This document shows, one piece after another, positions 45,467 through 57,133 of a stretch of 64,000 nucleotides of DNA; position 1 is the stretch's first letter; every line of letters starts with the position of its first letter. The notes below the pieces were generated by a model. It did not search any database, had not been told where the DNA came from, and saw only the letters and a list, made by a program, of their open reading frames with translations. The stretch spans positions 451,001 to 515,000 of the forward strand of contig JYIP02000012.1 in the NCBI GenBank assembly GCA_001051155.2. Reading direction: 5' to 3'. A program made the translations under genes and the position numbers. The DNA comes from Chrysoporthe austroafricana. Taxonomy: Eukaryota; Ascomycota; Sordariomycetes; Diaporthales; Cryphonectriaceae.

Positions 45467-47152
45467 TTATCGAGGCGTTCCTATAACTGAGCTCCGGCCG
45501 CTGCAATCGTAAGGCCTTTCCGTCAAGCCTGTTGGAGAAGAATCTCGAAACCGTCTTAGTGTTTGCGTGTCGCTCGAGGTTATCTCGACCTTTGCCTTCC
45601 ATCCCAGCCACCAGTGTCCGGAGAAGAGCTCCTCCATCCTCTCCATAGGCACTCCCTTGGTCTCTGGGGCCCACAACCCCAGTAGTATGAGTCCGATAAA
45701 CGAGATGGCGGCATAGAAAATGTACGTGCCATATATGTGGAGGGACACGAACATGTTGGGCGTGACCCTCACCACCGCAAACTGGAAGAACCAGTGAAGG
45801 GCCATATTGAACGCGTAGCACACATTTCGGATGCGCGTGGGGAAGATCTCCGTGCCGTAGAGATACTGGACGGTGCAGAGGCCGATCGACCAGCCGACAG
45901 CATAGAGAAAAACGCTCGCTATAGCAGCGTCTGATGCCGCCTTGTTGATCCGGTCATGGCTGACCCAAACACCCATGTAGATAGCCATGAAGATGTGGGC
46001 GATAAGCTGCATCGATAGCCCCATGATGAAACAGCGCCGGCGGCCGATGATATCCACCATTCCCCAGGTAAACACCATGGTGAATACAAGCTTGACGATG
46101 CCGTATGCGCCAGAAGTGATGAGCGACTCGTCGTGCGCGGTGACCCCAGCATAAACGAAAATTTGAGGAATGTAATAAGTAATGCCATTTCCGCCGGACC
46201 ATTGGGCGACTGTCTGCATGGCGGTGGCCAGAAGGAATCGCTTGCGGTATGACCGCACTTTCCAGACCTCTTTGATCAGGCCCCAGTTAGAGGTCTCGGA
46301 CAGCAGTTTCTCCTGGGACTGAACCTGTTCCTGTATCTCGAGGTACTCCACCTGCAACTGCTTGTCGTCGACTTTGGTATTCCGCAGCCGCGCAAGAACA
46401 CTGAGCGCCTCGTCACCCCTGTCTTTGGAGGCCAGCCACCTCGGCGTATCGGTCACCAAGAACGACGCCAATAGGGCAAGCCCCACCGGGATCAAGGGAA
46501 TGGAAATGACCAGCCGGTACTGTGCTCGGGTTGCGGGCATCGTGACGCTGGCGGCATAGTTGATGAAAAACCCTACAGCAGACGGTGAGATCCTCCTCGA
46601 TCCAGGACATGGGGGAATGGGGAATTGATACGTACCAAGAGACAAGAACGACAACAAGAAAACCATAGAAATGCTGACGATCATTCCCCGACTCTTGGCA
46701 GGCGAGATCTCGGAGAGATAAAGGGGGGCGACAACAGTAAGCCCCCCTGCGCCCAGGCCACCCCAGATGCGGGCAAACAGCAGGAAGCCATAGACGCCTG
46801 ATGAGAATATCTGCATCAGGTAGCCGCTCATGTAGACACATGCGAGTATCCTCCAGCTCCTGATGCGGCCGATCCGGTCTGTCATGACCAGCGCGAGGAG
46901 CGAGCCGAAGGCGGCACCTAGGACCCCCAGGGAGGTGATATTGGCGTTCCTGCTCGCGAGGCCCGAGGCATTGTCAAGCCACTGGCTGGTGTTGAGATCA
47001 AAGTCATTTTTGAACGAGGGCAGTGAAATCGCAGCACTGAAACCGCCCTCATCATATCCCTTCGGGATGGACCCGGAGGCTATGACGACTATTGTGAGGA
47101 CATAGTACCAGTTGACCGGGCCTCCCCCGAGCCACGCAGGAGATGAGGACAT
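45467..47152 (-). CDS. MFS sugar-porter family transporter
   Basis: Predicted 12-helix importer of about 540 residues in two exons, 47152-46636 and 46572-45467. The 63-nt intron (GTACGT...TAG) contains no stop, so unspliced reading adds a 21-residue Pro-rich insert inside a membrane helix; splicing gives FLSLGFFINYAAS, which restores the helix. Sugar-porter signatures are present: SIPKGYDEGGFS, TDRIGRIRSW, PLYLSEISPAKSRG, the GGNGITYYIPQIF block, GRRRCFIMG and PETKGVPMERMEELF. The substrate could be a sugar, quinate or a related polyol; this cannot be decided. It is divergent from an amidohydrolase gene 1.55 kb away, which could be a catabolic partner. Confidence 0.93.
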   Translation of the reverse strand: MSSSPAWLGGGPVNWYYVLTIVVIASGSIPKGYDEGGFSAAISLPSFKNDFDLNTSQWLDNASGLASRNANITSLGVLGAAFGSLLALVMTDRIGRIRSWRILACVYMSGYLMQIFSSGVYGFLLFARIWGGLGAGGLTVVAPLYLSEISPAKSRGMIVSISMVFLLSFLSLGTYQFPIPPCPGSRRISPSAVGFFINYAASVTMPATRAQYRLVISIPLIPVGLALLASFLVTDTPRWLASKDRGDEALSVLARLRNTKVDDKQLQVEYLEIQEQVQSQEKLLSETSNWGLIKEVWKVRSYRKRFLLATAMQTVAQWSGGNGITYYIPQIFVYAGVTAHDESLITSGAYGIVKLVFTMVFTWGMVDIIGRRRCFIMGLSMQLIAHIFMAIYMGVWVSHDRINKAASDAAIASVFLYAVGWSIGLCTVQYLYGTEIFPTRIRNVCYAFNMALHWFFQFAVVRVTPNMFVSLHIYGTYIFYAAISFIGLILLGLWAPETKGVPMERMEELFSGHWWLGWKAKVEITSSDTQTLRRFRDSSPTGLTERPYDCSGRSSVIGTPR

Positions 47153-48707
47153 GGTCGAGGACAGGGACAGCCGGGAGAGTGGGTGCGGACCGTTTACCCC
47201 CGAGACAGTGGGCCTGTATGTTCCTTCGGCACCTGCGCTGATGATCTCTGCCCGCCCCCTAGGTCTGTAGCCCTCGGGCGAGCCCCGCCGTGCCGCGCCC
47301 TGGCTTGGCTCTCCGAGGCGGATAGGACGACGAGCTGGCCGCCCACCTCCTGCTGCTGCGAGGGGGCAGGGAGCCCACGTGATCCCGGGAAGTGGCCGCG
47401 GTATGGAGCCGGCCGAGGCACGTCAGACCAGACAGACGTGCGACAGCCGGGTCGTATCGACTACGGGGTGGGATGGAAGGACAGGGGCCTTACCCCAGAT
47501 CGAGGGACCTTGCGACTGGGGAATGTCGCCGCCGTGGGAATGTCGTGCCAGCGCGCGCGCGCGTATCTGCCCCAGGATTCGTCGTGGTGTGGCTTGATCC
47601 GCCCCGCGTTGTTGATGTGGGAGAAAAATTCCGCAGACGTCTCTCCACTGGCTTCCCCGTTATCTCATCCAAGTGGGTCGGGGGGTGGGGATGGACATGA
47701 GCGGAAGTTGACCGAGCCAAGCTCCTCACTGCAGCCCAGGAACACGGCACGTCTCTCCTCCTTATCTCCAGGTATTCGGAGCTCTGCACAGTCACATGCT
47801 GTCGATGCTCTCAAACTGAGGCTCGCCATGTCGGGGACGCGGGGCGATCGCGCCCACGACGGCCTGTCATGAATGCCTGGGAGGTTGGGCGAAAAAAGTC
47901 GAATATCGACAGCGAGCGAGAAAACGGCAGCTCGCGATCGGCCGCGGGAAGAATCGGCGATGTGATCAAATACTCGGTCAGAAGCCGCAGACCTTGTCCC
48001 GTTGGTCGTAGTGCCATTCCTTTCGTGACGAGCCTAGGCCCGTCTCTTTCTAGGTCACTAGCCACTATGGTCCGCCGGCTGCGTGAGACATATTCCTTGG
48101 ACCGTTTACACCCTTGCTGCGACAAGGCGGTGCTGGTCACCGGTCAAAGCCCTCCTCGCTCGGTTCCAGGCCATGTTGCAGCGGCAATCAATCTCGTCCT
48201 GGTACGAACGGAAACCTGCCGAGAGTCTTACAAGCTGGTCCCCGGAGCGGACTCTCGGGCGGCATGTGTCGTGGAAGGTTTGCCTCTTGCTGCCAAGGCG
48301 TGTTTGATGGCCACACTCGCCAGTGCCTCCGATTCGTTGTCTCCATCGCCTCCCCCCCCCCCGGTAAGCTCTGCGGACGCTCGACTCCCGCATGTCAACT
48401 AGTATGTCGTTATGCGGCCTGGTGAGCCTCCTGTTCTTGTGATCGGAGCCTTTTCGAAGGGTCCCCACAGCCGCGGCCAGATCTGCCAGGCTTGACCGGG
48501 TCTCAACGCTCCCACTCCACCCAACTTCCTAGCTGTCGTCCTCGGACATAGAAATACACACCCTTCTCCGTTGTTCCAACCACCGTGCTCTCGTAAAAGA
48601 CCTGACTATCTGCTCTTTGACAGGACTCGACACAAGAACCCTCCCACTATTCAAAGACGCCAGGCAGCACTCACTACATTCACTAACATCCTTGGACCGT
48701 CCACAGG
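47153..48707. other. Divergent spacer, sugar porter / amidohydrolase
   Basis: This is the upstream region of two divergent genes. It contains long random open frames on the plus strand (to about 229 codons) with no domain or protein-like composition, caused by high GC content. No gene is called. Confidence 0.5.
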
Positions 48708-49839
48708 ATGGCCACACTCCTCAGAAACACCCTTCGTGCCGGGGCTCTCGACAAAGGGACGTTTTCGCCGGGGCTCCATACACCGAAATCCGCCGAATTG
48801 GGGAGCAAGCCGTCTTCATCACATAGGGAATACGCCTCTACAGCACCATGGCCATGTGAAGCCGCCGTTCCCTCACCTCGCATGCCGTCAGGCTCCTGGG
48901 ACAGCCATATGCACATAGTGGGCGACACGGAGCGTTACCCGTTGTCCCCGAACGCTGTATACAAGCCGAGCCTGTATACCGTCCCCCAGGCTGTCGCATT
49001 CGAGGCTTCGGTCGGGGCTTCCAACGTCGTCATCGTCCAGCCTTCGATCTACGGCCAAGACAACTCCTGCCTGCTCGATGCTCTGCGTGTGCTGGGCCCC
49101 AGCCGGGCCAGGGGCGTCGTGGCTTTCACCCCAGAGAAGACTTCCGCTGCTACACTGCAAGAATGGCATGAACTAGGGGTCCGTGGCGTACGTCTCAACG
49201 TCGCATCTACTGGGAATTCCGTTACTCGCGAGGAGGTGGAGGCCGAGCTCCGCCGGTATGCCGACGCGGTGCGACCGTTGGGATGGGTCGTCCAACTCTA
49301 CATTCCTTTGCACATGATCGGGGCTCTGGAGCATATCATTCCGACGCTGGGAGTGAGGATATGTATCGACCACATGGGAGCCCCGAAACTAAAGTCCCAC
49401 CTATCGATGAGCTCACCCCTGGACCCGTACAGCCTCGAGGGATTCGACTCTCTGGCGAGGTTGCTCGAGGGTGGGAATACATTTGTGAAGATGTCTGCCC
49501 CTTATCGGCTTTCTGGAAACGACGACTACATTACGGATGTCGAACCAATAGCTCGAGAAATCTTGTAAGCAGGCTCCTCCTCTCCCTCTGATGCCACCGT
49601 CTTTCCTCTCCACAAACCCCCCCCCCCTCTCAAGCATTTTCGGGGTCTACAGCAGGTTTCTAACAAGTAGCAGACGAGTCGCCCCAGATAAAGTCGTATT
49701 CGCAACTGACTGGCCTCACACGAGATTCGAGGGGCTCGACATCCGACCGTGGATCGCGTGCGTGATGGATTGGTGCAATGGTGATCAGCACGTTGCCGAT
49801 GGCATATTCAGAGACAATGCAGAGCGGCTGTGGGCTTGA
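48708..49839 (+). CDS. Amidohydrolase-2 family metal-dependent hydrolase, likely mitochondrial
   Basis: TIM-barrel hydrolase of 340 residues in exons 48708-49564 and 49674-49839 (GTAAGC donor; acceptor CAG after a CTAAC branch). The first 45 or so residues are basic and Ser/Thr-rich (MATLLRNTLRAGALDK to HREYASTAP). The REY/AS sequence fits an R-3 mitochondrial processing site, so a matrix location is inferred. The barrel starts SWDSHMHIVGD with the metal-binding HxH. Later motifs are VVIVQPSIYG, RGVRLNV, ICIDHMGAPK and, in exon 2, VVFATDWPHTRF with the conserved Asp. The pattern resembles 2-pyrone-4,6-dicarboxylate lactonase-like enzymes, so a lactone or carboxylated aromatic breakdown product is a plausible substrate. 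This is not proven. Confidence 0.9.
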
Positions 49840-50723
49840 GGCTGAGCGCCATTTTCTAGTATTCTGTATGCATTTATGGCGATACGACAAGCGAGGCGCA
49901 TGGTGGGACAAACTGACAAGGAGGCTTATGGCTTGAGACTGTGGCCCCCCTTCCTTTCCCCGATCTCTCAATTCTCTGAACCCTGCAGCGAGGGCATTGG
50001 GGTACCGGACTGCGCTACAGTGATGTGGCTGCGTGAGCAGGATGCTGGATTGGGAAACCCTCGTTGCCGTGTTCCGGGGGGGGGGGGCACACGGACGGAC
50101 ATGATCAACGAAAGATACCACGCGCAGACTGTTAGAGAGCCCAGCAAAATCTCAGACACGTTCGTTGCAATACCTCCTAGAAGGCCTAGAGGATGGCCTC
50201 TCGTGGGATGGCTCTCGGTCAAATGGCCTCTGGAATCAGTTAGTCGACCTTCCTCGAGGATACCCGGTCAACTACCTTGCTGGTGTATCAAGCCCATCTA
50301 CAACGTGCTCATGCCATGCGTCCGAACTCCTGTGAATCATGTCCAACAATCCAAGCGTGCCTCAGAGTAATTATTCGCATGCTCCGCGCCGACCCGCTCA
50401 GGACCATTGCATCCGGCCCCGTCGTGAGTCTTGTATAGAGCTGTCTTACCAACCCATCGTTTGCTGAAGCTACGCGCCGCAGCCATGAATTGTCATTGGC
50501 TACGATTCAAAGTCGCATCCATTCGCACACTAATTAATTAATTTATCTGGCTACTGGCGGAGGCCCTGACTCGTATGTTGTTGTGGCGAAAAAACGTGCA
50601 AAAGCGAATCGCTGATGCGTGCATCAGCTTTAACCTTTATATTTCTCCACAGTTGTGGCTGCCGGAGATGATGACCCCCACCCACAGTCATAGTCATGAT
50701 TTTCGGCCCCGGAGCCACCAAGT
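49840..50723. other. Spacer between amidohydrolase and tRNA-Val
   Basis: No gene is recognised. Two short homopolymeric runs (C near 49620, just inside the preceding gene's intron, and G near 50080) may be unreliable in length. Confidence 0.45.
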
Positions 50724-50814
50724 GGTCCGGTGGTGTAGTTGGTTTATCACATCAGTCTAACATTCGTCTGAATGAGAGCACTGAAGGTCCCCGGTTCGAG
50801 CCCGGGCCAGATCA
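50724..50814 (+). tRNA. tRNA-Val (anticodon AAC) with 16-nt intron
   Basis: The acceptor 5' strand is GGTCCGG, followed by a D-arm with A-box-like TGGTGTAGTTGG. The anticodon stem is TCAGT/ACTGA with loop CTAACAC, so the anticodon is AAC at 50759-50761. A 16-nt intron (50763-50778) interrupts the gene one base after the anticodon, the canonical position. The T-arm is CCCGG TTCGAGC CCGGG, and TTTTTT at 50815 is a pol III terminator. The 3' acceptor strand reads CCAGATC, giving one C:A mismatch against GGTCCGG. The call is strong; only the mismatch is unusual. Confidence 0.92.
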
Positions 50815-52254
50815 TTTTTTATCTTTTTGCCCCTTTCTTGCCCTGCTTATGGCTCGGAGAGCGGGCGAGGCGAGGGCTTTACTTTTCTGAGGTCAAAATC
50901 GGCGTTCCGACGGCCTCCGCGCCCTGTATACTTCCAAGGTTCTTTCAGTTACAATCGGGGGGCATTACGACTTTGTTGCTCCGACTGTTGTTGTTTTACG
51001 CATGAAGGTATATACAAACATATGCCTGTATGGGCTGGGTCGCTCTGGACACCTCGGGCCCTGGTCCACAAGCCTAGGATCACGCCAGTCCTGACGGTCC
51101 CGTTGATTGCGTCTTCCCAGGTACCGAGGGGTGGTGCCAGCGCGCCCAACAGTGTTCCTTCAATGTCATTGTGGCTATGAGGATTAATCAACGGAGCGGA
51201 GGACGGGCCGGAGGCGGCTTGCGGTTTCCGGGCCGGCCGGAGCGGAGTGTTCTAAACTCTGTTCTCTGCGAATAGTTCCTGAGCAGGGACTGGTCTGTTC
51301 AGAAATGCAAAGCAGGGATTAGTCGAATCCCACGTGCGGAAGTATCTACAGGGCCCCCCTTGAATGAGTTCCCACGTGGCAGTAAACAGGGTAGTTGAGA
51401 AGGTAGCTGAGAAGGAAGGCGTGCCATCGCGATTGCCTATTTAAGAAATCTTGGTAGTGGGTGGTGGTGAGCGGTGGGCAATAGGCAGGCGCTGCGGGCA
51501 GGCAAGGAGGCTTGGGGAGTTCCCCTTGGAAAATTATCCTGAGCTTACATACAAATAAGCTATGCCAAACCGTCAACCTTACAATCAATACCATCGCTAT
51601 AAATAACGCTATTGGCAAGTAAGCTTCGATAACCCCATTGCTCGTTACGAATGCACAAAGAACACTTCGCTTCCGGTCCTGTCTTCCGCTCCATTGATTA
51701 CTCATTTGGTTATTTGCCTAGCTGACAATTGAATAAACAAACAGCTGCGCCTTACAAAGCCGTATGAGAGAATCGGCCAGGCCCTGGGCGACCCGTGTCT
51801 GCCATCACGGTGGTGCAACGAGAGCTGTCTGACGGCTTCCACGTACTGAGCTCCAACGAGAAGACCCTGATAGCAGGGCTAGGCATATTGTTAACCTCTA
51901 TACATAAACGCCGTCCTTCCACGAGACATTATGCTCCCGTACTAATGCTCCTTTACCGTCTCTAGAGTCACTGCGCTGAGGAGTATGAATGCAGCCCGCG
52001 CTCTACCAGGCTTGCACCCACGCCTCTATTTTCCAATTTTCAATGCTTCATCCCAAGCCCTCCCTTTGCTATTGAGCTCACCAGGGGGGGCGAAAATACC
52101 CTCGGGTAAGGTAAACTAGTCCGTACGCTGCATGTTCCTCCAGCAACAACCCGATTTATGGGGACCTGAGACCGCTAATGGCACCAGCCAGTGCGCCTGT
52201 ACCTGCCTCAGTCCGTCACGTGGCCAACACACCCTTCCACCCGCCTTGTCTGCA
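50815..52254. other. Spacer between tRNA-Val and Zn2Cys6 regulator
   Basis: This holds the pol III terminator and the 3' flank of the regulator gene. No additional gene is recognised. Confidence 0.45.
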
Positions 52255-55037
52255 TCAAGACCGAAACACGCCTGGCATCGTATGTTGCTCCTGGTTCGTC
52301 ATGTCTCCGAACGACACGCTTATTGGCTGCACCGAAGACACAGCCTCGAAGATTTGGTTGGAGATCCCGTGGTGCTGGAGATGATGGTCGATCTTATCGC
52401 CTTGCCCGCGCTCTGGACAGTGAAACAAGGTCTGTTGAGGGCCGGACGGCGTAGGGCTGGGGGAGCCCGAGCCAGACATGTGAGTTTCCGTGTTGCCCAT
52501 CATGATCTCATGATGGCTCAGGCGGTGCCCAAATCCGGCAAACGAGCCTTGTCGGCCTTTAGAGGCCGCTGGTACCGGAACTGTGTGCTGTTGCTGGTGA
52601 TAGGCTGGACCACTTGAACCATGGCGACCGAGATCAATCCCGGACGCGGTCCCGGGCGTCTGAAGGCCCAGGTTGGCCAGCTCACGCAGGATGAGACTCA
52701 CCGCACTACCGACGATGGGATTGATATCCTTCAGCCGTGACAGGGCTCGAATGCAGAAATCCAGTTTGCGGATGGCCGGCTGTTGTTGCTGTTGCTCCTC
52801 TTCCGTCAGGGTGCCTGAACTTCCGGCAGCGGCCTGAACCTGCAGCAGGAATATGGACGAGGCAATGTAGACGCTATAGCTGAGGGACAGCACCGAACGG
52901 TAAATGCCGAAGGACTTGCAGAAGAGATCAAATATGGCTATGATCGAGGTCGCGGAGGAGACGCACTCGAGTAGATGCCTGGCCCGGTTGTTGTCTACAG
53001 AAGAGCGTTCTCGTGAAAGCATTGGTCGGTGGAGGAGGATGTTGAAGGTGTGATATAAGCAGCTGATCGCCGGTCAGTCAGAAGTGGCGTCACCCGGCGG
53101 CTCCAGGGTGAGACGGCTTACTTGAGGGTGACAACATGGCTGGGCGGCGACAACGGAGGCAACACGCTGGCCTCGATTCTCAGGAACTTGGGTAAATCTT
53201 CCCACCACTTTCTTAAGGCCGCCTCCTGCCTCACCAGACAGTCCTGTATCTCGGCCTCGCTGTTCAGCTGCAGCGGGTCGTACATGTGTATGAGGATCTG
53301 GTTGAAGATGACAGACAGCTGGCACATGAGCATGAAGCACGACGTGGAGTGTGCTGCGATTGGGGGATACTTGATGCCGTCCGGATATTTCAGCCCAAAG
53401 GGCGCCCACATCTCGTTTTCGTTCGAGTCGTCGACTGTGCAAAACCGTCAGTACGATCTACTACCTGGTATGGAATGGTATTGACATACGCATCATCTGC
53501 GGAGGAGACACTGTCGACTGCTGCAAGCTAGGCGATCTGCCTAGATACAGACTGATGATCTTGTCCCAGAAATAGCAGCTCCAGAACAGGCGGCGGCGGA
53601 TCTCGATGTCTTCGTCACTGAATGGGATATCGCCCGTATACCTCTGGCTGTCGACACATATACCAAGGTGGTCGATCATCCGGAAGGCCATGCCGCTGTA
53701 CATCCAGGCTTGTGATGTGTTGCCCTGGCTACATTCTTGTGCGCTCAAGAGGAGGAGGGTCTGGACGGTGGGGATGGTGGCAACACCACGGGAAACTTCA
53801 TCGAAGACCATGGTTCGAGCATGCCTGTCAAAGACGGCACCGCCGTCATACTCGTTCTCGAGACGCTCACGAGTAATGCTGTCCCAGCGGCCCCAGCGGA
53901 CCGAATGGGAAAGAATGGCATTGAGGAGGGTATGAGAGTAGTACGGTCCAAGCAGCTGCATGTCGCGGGTAAAGGCGGGTCGATATATGAAATTGAAAAG
54001 GGGCTTGTGCGACGGTGTTAGCACGGATACGCAGTCCCCAGCAGACGGAGGAAACACATACCTGGATCCAGCACCAGTGTGTATTGAGAAGATAGTGGAA
54101 TGGCTCCTAAACTCGGGCAGAAAACGATAGCGCCGTCAGTCAGACTTCAACTCGCTTGCAGAGATCCCGGGTGTGCTAATATGGACAGAGACACAAAGCA
54201 CCGGGAGAAAAGAGAGGGGGGGAGAGAGAGAGAGAGAGAAAGAGAAGGGGCCATTCCATACCGGTATCTCGGACAGGTTCTCGAGTGCACGTTGCTGCCA
54301 GGCGTTGGTCACAAGCCGCTCTCTCCTGCCATTCAGGGGGTTTTCTGAATGAGGCGAGGTCGGCGTATCGCTTTCTGGCCCCGTGTACTCACTAGGCAGA
54401 TGGAAGAAACTGGTAGCGCCATGGTATGTGAGAACGCCCCTCTCATCCAGCTTCAGGCCTCTGAAGGTGCCTGTCAAGCCCTCACTAGATTCATGGCGCA
54501 AGTGGGAGCCTTCAGACGAGAGACCCGTACGCTCAGGCAGGGTCGGCTGCGCTTGGGATGGAGACGAGGACTGAGCCCTCGATAGCTGGTCCTCGAGCTC
54601 CTTGATCCGCTCCTCCAGGCGCTGGGTGTAGGAGAGGGTTGGGTTTCTGGGCCTGTTAGCAGCCATCGCGCGACTCGTGAAGTTGAGTAGGCCTCTCGAC
54701 GTCGTCGACGGAGGGGACACACCGCTGCAGGCGAGCAAGCCATAGGATGGCCGGGCGTGATCATGAGGACAAAAGCGGCAGGGGAGATGCAGGTGGCGAG
54801 GGAGAGACAAGACATGGGACAGACAAGGCCTTACAACTTGTAGACGCAAGCGTCGTTCCTCGCCAGGCACCGGCTACAGAGAGGCTGCTCCCCCCCACAC
54901 TTCACCTTGCGGCGACGGCAAGGCTCGCACGAGAAGGCGCTCTTCTTAGTAGCCCTGGCAGAGCTAGTAGCAGTACTGTTAGCGCCTGGGGTGTCCCCGG
55001 TGCTCTTGGGAGTGGTTGTTCTGGGTGTCGACGACAT
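52255..55037 (-). CDS. Zn2Cys6 transcription factor, NirA/NIT4-like
   Basis: Nuclear regulator of 755 residues in six exons: 55037-54835, 54646-54262, 54106-54062, 54003-53490, 53434-53122 and 53062-52255. Exon 1 has a basic Ser/Thr-rich start and the zinc cluster CEPCRRRKVKCGGEQPLC then SRCLARNDAC, with the exact C-x2-C-x6-C-x6-C-x2-C-x6-C spacing. Exon 2 adds a coiled-coil linker (QRLEERIKELEDQL). Exon 3 is a 45-nt exon encoding EPFHYLLNTHWCWIQ. The fungal_trans domain runs through exons 4-6: PLFNFIYRPAFTRDM, RMIDHLGICVDSQRY and FWSCYFWDKIISLYLGR, then LYHTFNILLHRPML in exon 6. A Gln run and Ser/Pro-rich tail end the protein. Intron 2 carries a long GA/CT microsatellite at about 54211-54246. 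Target genes are unknown; the NirA/NIT4 likeness is from the central domain only. Confidence 0.9.
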
Positions 55038-57133
55038 CCTCACGGCATGGACGGGCCAAGGCGCTGGTCCCGAGGCGCTATCCGAGCGGGAGTGTCGAAG
55101 GAGCAACAAGGTGCCCGCAGAGCCTCACCGCAGATCGCGGCCCCCCTTGCGGCGGACTCACGAGGGATCACCTCCGTGCGATACGGTAGAGTGTTGCTAG
55201 GCTGTCGCCCGCCCCCCCTTTCTTGCCGCCCTCCAGGCCCGGACCGGAACAATGGACATGCGAGCCGGTAAGACAAGTGCAGAAGGACAGCCGACCGACG
55301 GCGTTGCGCGCACAGCCAAGGATTGCGGGTGTTCGATGAGGTTGCGGAGCCAGCAGATGCAGCACGACGGGATGGCGGGATGGTGGCGATAAGTGAGCTG
55401 CGGATGGGAAGAAGGAGGTGAGGTGGGCGGCTCGTCGATGTCGCTGTGTGCCCTCGCTCTGGCGAAAGTTGCCCCTCGGGAAAACAGCTTCTTCGCCCTG
55501 GAGAGCGCTGTGGACTGGGCAATATCGTCATTCCCCACTCTCTCATGAGGCCCAGAGAGGAAAATCCGACAGCTGCCTCACGGATCAGGTCAGCCGCGTC
55601 AAGTTTCGAATGCGAGACAGGGATGGATTCTCTTCGAAACCCACAGCACATATCCATTGCGCCGTGATAACACCGCTGAGTGGCCGCACAGGACCTTCAA
55701 GTCATAGTGTGCATGTAACAGTCAGCAATGCACCGGCCCGTACCCGGTATGTACGGGATCCGTCGACCCATCCGAATCTGGGCGCCTTGGGAGGGACAGA
55801 TCACCAGGCGGCGTCATGATTCAGTCGGGGCGGAAGTTCCGGATAGGTATGTCCGCTGCGGCCCTAGGAGAAAAAGGTAAAAAAAAAAAAAAAAGGGGAA
55901 TTGGGCAGGGGGGGATGCATACGGGCCGGACAAAAATAAGTCGGACCGTCCCCACGAAGAAACCCATGGAACCTTCGNGGTAAAAAAAAAAAAAAAAAAG
56001 GTGAATAGGGCAGGGCGGCATGCATACGGGCTGTACTATACTAGTACGATCAGTACCCACGAAGAAACCCATGCATCTTACGTACAGGGTACGAGGGAGG
56101 AGACACTGCAAAAACGGGGCGTCTCGAGTCGCGATTCAGGGGCTGCGGTACAATGACGCAGAGACTGCTGGATCGCAGCGCCATCGGGAGGACCCGAGGA
56201 CACGGCGAAGACAGGATGACACTAGACGAGAAACCTTTTGCTTAATTCCCGAGCCGCAAGCCCCGTGTCGAGGTTGAATGCGCTGGTGCGTGCTGCGATG
56301 GATTAGTGCAAGACTTATACGGCAACTAAGTATACCGCCCGCCAACAAACCCGGAGCTCCACCGCCTCGATCAGGCCACTGCCTACACCACCTTCACCTC
56401 ATCCTCCTCGACAGAACGACGTGGGACGTTGCGGGATCCCGCGGGCAGGGCGGACGGCATATGGGTGTGGTCTGCCAGCTGGGCAGGCCGGATTTGGTGA
56501 GCAGCACGTCTCAACCCATGTCGCAGCAACAGGAGACGGCATCGCGGGCAAGGGCTCGGGCATGGCCCCGTACACCGTGCAGGGGGAGAGGACCGGGGCG
56601 AGACCCGATCACACTGGAGGAGCAGTGCATATTGGCCTCCTCCTCCCCCCTCCTCCCCAAGCGAACGCCGTCGCTTGCTGGGAACAGCTTTTGAGGTTAT
56701 CTCCGGCCCTGTCAAGAACGCCTCACGACCCCTCCCCCACCGGCATCCCTCCTCCCTCCTCGCCTGGCAGGCGTGCCTAGATTGGTGGTTTTTTTTGTGC
56801 GGCGATCCTATCAACCCGCGGTAGACCGGATGCAACGTGAGATAGCTACCCGCTTACTCGTGTCCATGCAACATTGCCAACTATGGTGGCAGCGCGGGCG
56901 AGATCTCGGCATCAGGTGCGTGCGTCTCCGGCCGTGGCGATGTGTCCCTGACCACGAGGTCGATGTGATAAACCCCCATCTTGGAGCATGCGTGGCCGCC
57001 CGTGCCGCTCATCTCCTGCCCTTCGCATCGTCCATGACTAGGTAACGCCCCGTGCGAGTGCGAGTGCGAGTGCGAGCTCTCTTGGTGGCTCGCGTGAATT
57101 ATCTCCGACGCTGCTCTCGGGACACCGTCAAAC
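55038..57133. other. Divergent spacer, Zn2Cys6 regulator / GH127
   Basis: This 2-kb upstream region of two divergent genes holds the imperfect tandem duplication at 55876-56082 and a GTGCGA hexamer repeat at about 57052-57075, just before the GH127 start. No gene is supported. Confidence 0.5.
55876..56082. repeat. Imperfect tandem duplication (two ~104-bp units) around an N
   Basis: Unit 1 spans 55876-55977 and unit 2 spans 55979-56082. Each begins GGT plus a long A run, then has a G-rich stretch with GGGCAGGG, GATGCATACGGG or CATGCATACGGG, a diverged middle, and CCCACGAAGAAACCCATG near its end. The middle 25 or so bases differ clearly, so this is not a simple exact misassembly, but the N at 55978 lies exactly at the junction. 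Confidence 0.75.

Noticed and set aside
46573..46635. In-frame reading through the sugar-porter intron
   Set aside because: It would place a Pro/Ser-rich 21-residue insert in a membrane helix. Good donor and acceptor signals and helix continuity favour splicing.
47183..47872. 229-codon plus-strand open frame upstream of the amidohydrolase
   Set aside because: It has Cys/Arg/Pro-rich random composition, no domain and no splice-linked continuation. It lies in a promoter region.
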